NCBI GenBank assembly: GCA_000827265.1
Contig: KN834749.1
Location: forward strand, 1,043,500-1,107,499
DNA length: 64,000 nucleotides
Source of the DNA: Collybiopsis luxurians FD-317 M1
Taxonomy: Eukaryota; Basidiomycota; Agaricomycetes; Agaricales; Omphalotaceae
Direction: 5' to 3'
Part shown: positions 55,571 to 64,000 of the stretch, in pieces
How the letters are laid out: every line of letters starts with the position of its first letter
Position numbering within the stretch: position 1 is the stretch's first letter
Program-made: the position numbers and the translations under genes
The notes under the pieces: generated by a model
What the model was told of the DNA's origin: nothing
Database searches by the model: none
What the model saw: only the letters and a program-made list of their open reading frames with translations

Positions 55571-56864
55571 TTACGTTTCATCAGACGATCCATCCTCATC
55601 CTCCATCCTTGACATCGCCAACGGTGCACCCATAGACTGCTGACCAATAACAGGCTGAGAAGGACTCTCTAAAAATAATCGTATTAAAACAGTTTCAAGT
55701 GCCGCTACGCTTGCACTTGGGTATGCAAAAGTTCGAGCATGTTCACGGACAGAACTGAACAAAGTCTCCATATTCTGCCAACGATCGTGATTGAACCCAT
55801 CAGCGACGTGCTGAGCAAGTGTTGGAGGTACAGGAGCAGGAGCGGGGGCGGAAGGAGGGGCAGAGGTACCGGTATACTGATACTGAGGCTGGTAGTTGTA
55901 GGATTGCTGTGCAGTAGGTTGATAGGAAGATTGAGTAGACGGAAGGGGAGCTATCATGGACACAGCGGAAGTATAGCTGCTGGTCGGAGATGGCTGCGTT
56001 TGAGGGATAGATGAGGTATCTGCAGTTGGTGTAGACCTCGGAGGATTATTTGGGGAATTCTTATCGTTAGCAAACCGTATGTGTTTGCCCGATTTGCCCT
56101 TCTCTGCTTCGGCGGCAGCCTTTCTACCCCGACGGGTGAACGGCAAGTTGGCAGGTCCCGTCTCATGAGAGTGCTGGGAATTATCTAACCTAAAGTTTCA
56201 GGGCAAGGACAACCAAACTTGGCAATTCTTGAATGCTTACAACATGCACGAACTTCTTCAGTGTCGAAATAAGTCTTGAAGCTGATAGATGCGGGACATC
56301 CCTGGCCTTCCAACTGCATTGCGATGAGCCATTTATACCGTATCAGGTGTTTACCCTACCTTGCGACTAGGAACTTTTCTAACCCTTTCCGGATGCTTTT
56401 TGACATATTTCTTTCGTCCGCTGCGCGAATGTCGAGCACAGACCAATTTGGTATGATCTTTGAACCGTGGAGGTACTGCTTTGCTGCCATGGGTATCACC
56501 CTTTCGGACAAAGTAAGAACAGATGTATAGATTCAAGCTTAAGGATAGATATAACCTTCACAAACTCAACGACTTGAGTTTCTTCTTCCCTGTGTCGCCA
56601 CTCATGAAATGCAGCAAGATCTGGAAACACAAGTGTATAGCCATCATCGGTGTCTCCCGATCCGTAAGGTTGTTTAGTTGAAGAAGCGGGGGAAATCTTA
56701 GTTGTATTGTTGGAAAAAGAATTGTTTGTATTATCTATAGCGGTAAATTGGGACGGTTGTTGATTTTGCTGGGGCTGGGCATACATATTGGTGGTTTGAA
56801 GGTGCATTAGGTGAGGAGGTGGGTTATTCATTGCCTCACCGAGCCTGAAAGAAGTGAACGACAT
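55571..56864 (-). CDS. FAR1-type zinc DNA-binding protein
   Basis: Four exons: 56556-56864, 56360-56500, 56241-56301, 55571-56184; introns of 55, 58 and 56 nt; 374 aa. Residues about 85-185 form a FAR1/WRKY-GCM1-like zinc domain: FPDLAAFHEWRHREEE, a Lys/Arg-rich middle with LVCARHSRSGRKKY, GCPASISFKTY, EVRACYNSQHSHETG (Cys, Cys then HxH ligands), ending in a basic RRGRKAAAE. This domain is shared by Mutator-like transposases and host transcription factors domesticated from them. No transposase catalytic region is present, so it is more likely a host regulator. The C-terminal 190 residues are Gln/Pro/Ser-rich. Head-to-head with UTP11. Confidence 0.7.
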
Positions 56865-57043
56865 CCTCGACCCACGAACGCGAAATAACTAAAAGACCAA
56901 GAGGGGTAAGAAGATTTTCAAAAATCCGCTCGAAATATGAGGTGGTGGAAGAATTGAAAAGAGTTTTGTTCCAATTTCCCGAAATGACTTAGGACGGTCA
57001 CGGACTGTGACTTTCCTTTTTTAGGCCTCATTTCTCGACCATC

Positions 57044-58187
57044 ATGACCTCCTCACTTCGAAATTCGATCCACAGGCGCAACCATAAGGAGCGATCTCAG
57101 CTCGCGCATAGAGCCAAACTTGGATTTCTCGAAAAACACAAAGACTATGTCAAACGCGCTAGAGATTACCATTCCAAACAGGACAGGTTGACACGGCTAA
57201 AGCAGAAGGCTGCTGAGAGGAACAAGGATGAATTTTATTTTGCAATGACGAAGGAGAGCACTAAGGTTTGCACTTATGCATTTTCTTCCCCCCTAGCTCT
57301 GAAATTTAAGCAATGGTCGATAGGGAGGGGTTCACATAAAAGATAGAGGAAATGTTGCATTACCAACCGATGTCGTCAAAGTCCTCAAAACTCAAGATGA
57401 AAACTACCTGAGAACAATGCGCGCTGCGGGTCTCAAGGTAATTATTTTCTCCTTTTCTACTCAACTTATTCACATAATGTTTAGAAAATTGACAAAATCA
57501 AAGCACAACTTTCCGCTATGGCCGATCTAGTGAAGCCCGACGAAGAATTGGAAGAGGGTAATGAGGGATTGAAGGTTCTTCGCGAGGCTCATATCTTTTC
57601 CGGCCAGTCTCGAAAAGGCCGAAAACGGCACATCGTTTTTGTAGACGATGATGAAGCCGGTAAGTGTAATTTTTATTCAAGTGGTCTGATCTTTACTCCA
57701 GCCTTTGGTAGCACGAAGTTATGTCCCTCCCTCTCAACCCTCAGACCTCGGTAACCCCATCGAAAATGGCTCAAGTCAATCGTCAGCAGCTCTAGGTTGG
57801 AAGGAACGAAATGAACAACAGCGGTTCAAAAGACGGAAATCCCAGCATGATTTTGAGGACGAGGATAACGAGCGTGATGAAGAAGTCCAAGGGCTTTCTG
57901 AGGCAACGCAGCACAAACAGCATCTCTTAAAGGAACTCTCAGCTCGATTGGTGCGAGACAAGCAGATGCGTTATGCAGCGCGAGAGTTTGAGATGCAAAG
58001 AATGATGATGGGCAAGGGTGCCCGCCGAAAAGTCAGAGCGCCAGAGAAAGTCGGTGACAATGACGAGTCCGAGGACGACGAGGATGCATTGGATGCAAGA
58101 GGAGGACGTCCTAAAAGACCCTCGGTGAAGTCGGACGAAACTTATAGACCAAGAGTATATAAATGGCGCATTGAACGTAAACGCTAA
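57044..58187 (+). CDS. UTP11: U3 snoRNP protein Utp11
   Basis: Four exons: 57044-57265, 57324-57437, 57485-57659, 57712-58187; introns of 58, 47 and 52 nt; 328 aa. Utp11 belongs to the small-subunit processome that processes 18S pre-rRNA. The N-terminus is diagnostic ([48 protein letters not shown]), followed by [17 protein letters not shown] and [10 protein letters not shown]. The C-terminal helical part ([39 protein letters not shown]) and the end [11 protein letters not shown] match the family. An acidic insert near residue 205-230 makes it longer than yeast Utp11. The acceptor of intron 3 is TTGGTAG at 57711. Confidence 0.93.
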
Positions 58188-58345
58188 ATTGGCTGTAATT
58201 TATACTTTCTCAAAAATTTGACAAAGTTGATATTAATAGCATTGGTACCGTGCCGTCCGTAAAGTCCATTTTGTGCAGTAATGAAGGAGGTGAAGTGGTA
58301 AAGTCCAATAAAGAGTAGATACTGTGCGCAATTGACAAGACAAAA

Positions 58346-59769
58346 TTAAAACAGGGTCCAAGCACCGAGAGCAATTCCACTGCTAATAAGTAATGGAGCG
58401 ACTCGCAAAATGGTCATCGATGATGTATCAAGTGTTGTATGAGCGTGATTTGACGACGAAGATGACGACGACGACGAAGACGAAGACGACGACGAGGTCT
58501 TGGGTGTAGCGATAGCCTTCGGAGTGTAGGTAACGCCGTTGGCTGCTGCAGCGACCTCGAAAACTGAGCCGTTTCCATATTCGTAGAACTGAATCACGGC
58601 TGTCAGTGAACTTTCAGAAGTGAAAGAGGTAAAAGATACAAACATCCACGAGCAGAAAATTCGGAGGTCGCCCAATTTGAGCTTCACAAGTTGAAACCTG
58701 ACCTCCTAGGGATCCAACGCCTGAAACAGCATTTGTAACATTTGCCTGCGTAGGATCTGGCGCAGCAAACCCAGCAACCAACTGGTCTAGAAAGTGGTTG
58801 ATAAGGAACATTGATGTAGATGGATCACTATTGGATCTGTTCACTGCGCAGTCGAATGCGTTCTGATCAGTAAGATCGTACGCCGTCTCCCAGATGTTTG
58901 AGAATTCTGCAAGATTTTCAATGGAAATCTGTCTCAAGACTTTGCTATAATATCCTACCATCGAGAAGGTAAGGCACTGAACTGAGATCTGAGTGATTAT
59001 CCAAGAAGGTGATAAGCCGCGTCCCATTATCAATGAGTTCTCCGAGGGTGGGCCAGCTCGACGCTGTCACATTAGCAACAGATGGTTTGTACGATATTGA
59101 CGTGACACCAGCGCCTTCAAACGCAGGCGCAAAATCGGAAGCAGGTAAATCATCGATATTGACGATGAGCAAGACGACCACTATGCACGGGTGTCAGCAA
59201 CAAACGTTTACAAGGAAACCGAGCGTTGTCGAACCTTCATTCGGATTCTGGTCCATCCACGACTTCACTGGAGATAGAGGAATCCCTTAATTAAAATACT
59301 ATTTCGGCTTGGATACGACGTACCTTTGGTCAAGTAATCTTGCAGACTTCCGCCATCGAAAAGGCCACAGCTTGTATGGCAGAGCTCAATCGTTCCAGAG
59401 TTGTTGTGAGCTTGAGATTGCAGCATACGCACGCCATCTGTTAACTGTTGGGTGACTAGCAGAGTGTGAGTGACCATAGGGGACGAAAATGCGGTCCAAG
59501 CTCACTGTCATAATCCTGGTTTGTGGCGACTGCGAGAACGTCAGTGAGATTTTTCAAGGCTGAAAGAAAGCAGACTTGCGATTGTTCACTCCGACCGCAT
59601 AACTATCGTGGGTGCCAACAAAGGTAACATTCCCCAGCGAACGAGTGCATAGCTCCGAATATCCATTGCAAACCGACGCGCGACTAGAGACGGAAGCAGC
59701 ACTAGTGTTCGCTATAAAAGCCAAAGCTGCCAATGCGACCTGCACAATATTACTGGCTGCGGATAGCAT
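58346..59769 (-). CDS. GPI-anchored PLC-like phosphodiesterase
   Basis: Seven exons: 59580-59769, 59506-59529 (24 nt), 59324-59455, 59235-59267, 58959-59180, 58644-58906, 58346-58588; introns of 50-56 nt; 368 aa. A signal peptide (MLSAASNIVQVALAALAF) precedes a TIM-barrel start with LGNVTFVGTHDSYAVG, then DGVRMLQSQAHNN, IELCHTSCGL, VVLLIVNIDDLP and TRLITFLDN, as in PI-PLC X-like secreted proteins of fungi. The His of GTHDS corresponds to the catalytic His of that fold. The C-terminus has a run of about 15 serines, encoded by a GAC/GAA repeat at 58452-58496, and a final hydrophobic tail (LLISSGIALGAWTLF), typical of a GPI signal. Intron 1 (59530-59579) requires a GC donor (AATC then GCAAGT); the GT choice gives a stop. 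Substrate unknown. Confidence 0.82.
58452..58496. repeat. (GAC/GAA)n microsatellite encoding poly-Ser
   Basis: A run of GAC, GAA and GAT trinucleotides on the plus strand, translated as serines on the minus strand in the stalk of the GPI-anchored protein. The length is likely variable between strains. Confidence 0.7.
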
Positions 59770-60133
59770 TATGAAACAGAAAATATGAGAAAAAGAAAGA
59801 ACTGTGATAGTAATGGGAAGAAGAAAGGGTAAAGGGAAAGAGCTTGGCTAGCTGGCTGCGGTGAGAGTGCCTTTTATGACATATGACATGCCAGTGAGCG
59901 GCCATCTTGTCAACAAAGGTAACTTGATATCGCCTCTTGTGGAACATTTGCGATGCTACCAAGTCTGCATTTTCCAGGCTTTACTCGTTTTACTGTGGTC
60001 ATTCTTTGAAAATGTAATAAGAAGCGCGAATCAGAATGGACCTGATCAATGCCAGTGATCTGCAATTTCCCGGTTTTCTCGGCGTTGCTACCGCCGGCAT
60101 ACTGACACCCAACACTCTTAATCAGTGACCACG

Positions 60134-61114
60134 ATGACCTGCGTTGTACTAGTTACTGGATGTTCAGACGGAGGAATTGGCGCTGCACTGTACGAACTTC
60201 AATATGCATATCCTGCTCGTATTTACTCCATACTGGATCCAGCTGTGAAGAATTTGCAGCTCGGGGTTGCAAAGTGTATGCCACGGCGCGAAATCCAGCC
60301 AAAATGCAAGGGTTCAGCCATCCACTTATCGAGAAACGCGCCTTAGATGTCACGAGCGATGAGGACATCAAGCGCGTTATCGAAGATATTGTTGAGCATC
60401 AGGGGCGTCTTGACCTGCTTGTGAACAATGCTGGAGCCGGGGCACCTGGTTTGTTTCTTGTCGTTTCGTGTACTTGCTCAATATCAATGACCCGTTGCCG
60501 CAGGCGCCCTCTTGGACCAGACCATGGAAACTGTACAAAACGTCTTTAATATCAACACTTTTGCTGTTTTAAAATTATGCAGAGCTGTCTTGCCAGTCAT
60601 GGCCAAGCGTAAAAAGGGTGTAATCGTCAACATAGGTTCCATTGTAGGAGATACGTACGTACATTCAATCTGCTGCCTTTCTTTTCTTAATGTCAGTCCA
60701 AACAGACCTGTGCCATGGAACGGCCTTTATTCAGCGGCTAAGGCTGCTACGCATATGATTAGCGAGGTACTTAGCATGGAATGCCGCCCTTTCAACATCT
60801 CTGTCATGAATGTAGTTCCTGGTTCTGTCATTTCCCAGATCTCGAACAATATGACAGAGAGCTTTAACCTACCGGAGAATTCGCTCTACTCAGCTTTTCT
60901 ACCGAATATGATCAAACGAATCAACGCCAGTCAAACAGAGAACAGCATGCCGACTGCTAAGTTTGCCAAGGCCGTAGTATCGAAAGCCCTCAGCAAAAAA
61001 CCTCCTTTACGCTTCACTGCTGGTGGAAATTCGACAATCTTTTCCATCTTTAGGTGGTTACCGAGGGTGCTGGTGCTGGGATACTTGTGGAGACTCTACT
61101 CAAAAAAGATGTAG
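60134..61114 (+). CDS. AYR1: short-chain dehydrogenase, Ayr1-type
   Basis: Four exons: 60134-60189, 60243-60448, 60504-60654, 60706-61114; introns of 53, 55 and 51 nt; 273 aa. Ayr1 is the NADPH-dependent 1-acyl-dihydroxyacetone-phosphate reductase of lipid particles and ER, a step in phosphatidic acid synthesis. Classical SDR features are present: cofactor motif TGCSDGGIG, DVTSDED, NNAGAG, the catalytic Ser in NIGSIVG, and the YSAAK active site, together with the Ayr1-like context DTPVPWNGLYSAAKAA. A hydrophobic C-terminal segment (RWLPRVLVLGYLWRLY) could anchor it to a membrane. The exact substrate is inferred by resemblance; other steroid- or retinol-type SDRs share these motifs. Confidence 0.85.
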
Positions 61115-61326
61115 CACATTCGCCCCTTGGTAAAATGAATTTATGCAGAAAATTTCTCGCAAAATTAATTGAACCTGAGCGTAGAAACGACAAAAACTAA
61201 TGTAAAATACATGACGTTGACAGCTAAAATCGAATAACAAAATATGAGCTGAACTATTCTAGAGTGTCCAGTACACGATCTTAAATCGTATGTCTTGAAA
61301 AGAGAACTTAGAGAAGGATAAGGCGT

Positions 61327-63882
61327 TTAAGCGGAACACATTTCGATATCCTTGCCGACGGCGGACTTGCTAAGAGCCGCCTCATCCACGTCCATACGAT
61401 CATCCATCTCTGTTGCCTTTACCTTTGTAGGGATAAAACCAGAGTGATTTCTGAAGTCCTCGTTGATTTTTACCAACAGAGACTTGATAAACTCTGCATG
61501 ACGATGGCGCTCTTCAAGAGGGATATTCCGCTTCTCAACAACGTCGTAGAACGATTTCCTCGAAAGTGGGGAGGGGGAAGAGCTGATCGACGCACTGGAT
61601 GGCACTGGCGACGATGTGGCAGAGCCGGCCAGCTCAATTTTTCCAACCTCACGAGCGAGTTCATCTGACTCCCCGGTCAAGGACCTCTTGACTGAGCTCT
61701 GTGGATTCAAATTCACTGATCCAGCCGCGGCTAGACTCTTTAGACTAGGAAGGACTGTGGTCTGTGGCGGGGGCGGAGAATCCTCAATCGAGCTCGGAGT
61801 GCTGGCCCTAGAAGCCGGACCAGACGCAGGCGGGGTTGTATGGCGGAATTTCGAGTTAAGAGGTGGAAGTTTATACTCCTTGTCACCTTCCGTTAGTGTA
61901 AGAGTTGGATAGAGAGAGGACGAAGTGGTAGGACCAGTAGGTACAGGGGTGAGCTTTTTCGTCGATGATTCTATCGAAGGCAGCTTGGCCGGCGGACCTC
62001 GGTGGATCACACCCGAAGATACAAGTTTGGGTTCGAGGGGTTCGGGTGGAGCACCAACCGAAGAAGCACCAGCAGCAGTGGAAGGATCCTCTTTGGTAGG
62101 AATACTCTTCAAGACTACTATTGGGCGTCGTACGTTCCTGTCCATACCGATTGTTTCTCCCATCATTAGTCCTACATCTGGGCCGGGCCCACGTGGCGCG
62201 CGGAGATAGTCGAATCCAGCTGCGCTTTCCGCAGAGGGATTGAGATGTATACCGAACTGGCCAGGATGGGAAGACTGGGATGTATAAGAGGACAACGGAG
62301 GATATCGCCCGCCATTGTTGAGAGGCGGAGCCATAGGATGCATGTTCAAAGGTATATGCGGAGGTGTTGCATTGAGAGGTGTTGAGGCGGTAGAATGAGG
62401 TGATCCGGAACTAGGATCTAATGGAGGAGTGGGCTGGTGGTAGTTTCCTGGACCATGGTAATCATAATGGTGAGAAGAGTACTTCGAAGGTCGACGAGCA
62501 TGACTAAGGGTAGAAGTATCTCCACTAGATATACCAGAATACATGGCAGAAGAGTTCGGTCTATGTGAAAAGTGCGCATTGGTAGGCGAACCTCCCACGT
62601 AGACCGAGGGAGCAGGGGCAAAGTCATCAGCGGTAGGAAGACCAGGCATACCAGCAAGTCCTAGATGACTAAGGCTCACAGGGTCGAAATAGGATTCCGA
62701 TGAGAACCCCCCGCCAGGAGTATGGACAGAGTGATAACTGGGGCGACTAGAAGAGATGGAGCTAGATACATCACGTCCAAGAGTAACAAGAAATTCGTTC
62801 ACGGCGGCCAGTTCCTCAGGGGTACGGATGTCCAGTGAAACGGAGCGCGGGTTGAATGCATTGAAATGAGAGTGATTAAACGCCAGATTATTAAGGCGCT
62901 CTGCCATGCCTATCGAAATGCCTTAATTTAGTAAAGTGAATATTTAGAAGAATCGAGAGTGACTTACTCGGATCATATGAAGGATTAACCCTTCTCTTCT
63001 TCATATCAGTGAAGAAGTCATCCACGCTGTAGTCATGCTCATGGGAACGTTTGGACCCAACAGAGACATGATTCGTATCAGAACGGAGGGCATCCCAAGA
63101 AGAGGCATGGTTGTGCAGGAAAACATTATCGTGCAAAGGGGAGTGATGTGAATGTTGACGAGCAGGAGCTAACTCTGGAGAAGGAGTGGGAAGAGAGCCT
63201 GCAGCGGTAAAATAAATTACTTGGAAACAGACATGTCCCCGCGATTAAGACTTACTTTCTGGGGAGGCAGACGAATGAGAGACGGAACGAGACGTAGGCG
63301 CTCGGGTGGACTTGTCCTTGTCAGATTTAGAGTCTGGCTGGTTATTTGGGTCCTTTCGAACTCGAGAGACGTAGGCAGGATCTGCAACGGTGATTGCCTT
63401 GGAGTGCTTATGCTGAGCATGATGCTCTTCGGTGTGAATTTTTTCGTGTTTCTTGAGGTCTTGGGGACGTTTAAAGCACTTTTTGCAAATCTAAACACTG
63501 GTGAGAATTCGGCCAAAGAAATGCAAGTAGTGACTGACCTCGCAGACATGCGGTTTCAAAGGCGTATGGACTAGAGAACAAGATAAGTTTTATTTAGAAA
63601 AAAGAGCCAAGAATGACTAGGGAGCTGACCCCTCAAGTGAGAAGTAATATGGTCCCTCTTCGCGCAAGTGGTACCACAATCTTTCCACTTGCAAGTGAGA
63701 CAAAGATTGTTGGTACTTTTGCGACCAATATGGTCATTGCATAGATGATTATAAAGGGATTCTGGGTCGACAAAGGACTGAGAACATTCTTGCCATTGAC
63801 AATGATGTACAGCGGAAGGTTCGACGCTGCCAGAGCCACTGGCAGTGGAAGGAGAAGGATGGTCTGAGTCGGAGCCACCCAT
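61327..63882 (-). CDS. RIM101: pH-response transcription factor PacC/Rim101
   Basis: Five exons: 63630-63882, 63539-63570, 63256-63490, 62968-63198, 61327-62909; introns of 59, 48, 57 and 58 nt; 777 aa from the ATG at 63882. PacC/Rim101 is activated by proteolysis at alkaline pH and controls pH, wall and virulence-type genes in fungi. Three zinc fingers lie at residues 28-114 with the PacC-specific sequence: [71 protein letters not shown] probable nuclear-localisation patch (KKRRV) follows. The remaining about 500 residues are Ser/Pro-rich, ending in a helix [17 protein letters not shown] near the C-terminus. The frame stays open upstream to the window edge, with other ATGs at 63936 and 63969, so the N-terminus may be longer. 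Confidence 0.9.
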
Positions 63883-64000
63883 GTAGTAGAGCCGGCGTTG
63901 CAGTTGATCGAGGGGGAGGAGTTTCCGACTCAGCATCGTCTTAAATGTGACAAGTGCCAAGCATATCATGTAATTTTGCTTGGCTCGGCTCAGGGCAATT

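Overview
The window is nuclear DNA of a mushroom-forming basidiomycete (Agaricomycetes). This rests on genes broken by many 45-65 nt introns with GTRNGY donors and CTRAY-like branch sites, very tight gene packing on both strands, and basidiomycete-type families (DUF6699, small Cys-rich secreted proteins, Rim101/PacC, an Lsb5-like VHS-GAT protein). No bacterial, organellar or clear transposon sequence was seen. All gene models were assembled by eye from reading frames and splice signals. Exon junctions in conserved domains are much safer than those in disordered regions, and no transcript data were available.

Layout. 1-14 kb: a DUF6699 protein, a mitochondrial NDUFA9/Coq11-type SDR, two related Cys-rich mini-secreted proteins, a two-HKD phospholipase D-like protein, a 1052-aa membrane protein and autophagy factor ATG101. 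14-25 kb: a gene-poor stretch, a C2H2 factor, a CxxC zinc protein head-to-head with TFIIIB subunit BDP1, two small unknown proteins and SURF1/SHY1. 25-40 kb: endocytic adaptor SLA2, a Ser/Pro-rich protein, a four-TM ion-channel-like protein, splicing factor CWC25, an unknown gene head-to-head with the meiotic recombinase DMC1, and an RNase T2. 40-50 kb: a Ser-rich protein with a conserved C-terminus, an alpha/beta-hydrolase lipase, a 1047-aa three-RRM protein and RPB6. 50-64 kb: clamp-loader subunit RFC4 head-to-head with mitochondrial seryl-tRNA synthetase, LSB5, a FAR1-type DNA-binding protein head-to-head with UTP11, a GPI-anchored PLC-like protein, an AYR1-type reductase and PacC/RIM101 at the right edge.

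Most genes are unlinked housekeeping functions: mitochondria (SURF1, Coq11-like, SerRS), transcription (BDP1, RPB6, PacC), splicing and ribosome biogenesis (CWC25, UTP11), and replication and recombination (RFC4, DMC1). No metabolic gene cluster was found.

Three things stand out. First, a pair of tiny secreted proteins shares a C-x7-C-x5-CC-xn-C-x6-C framework and intron positions; one of them needs 14-nt and 10-nt micro-exons. Second, seven of about 138 introns can only be read with a GC-AG boundary. Third, several promoters are extremely short and divergent (48-180 bp), including a DMC1 promoter and an RFC4 promoter that carry ACGCG/MluI-box elements.
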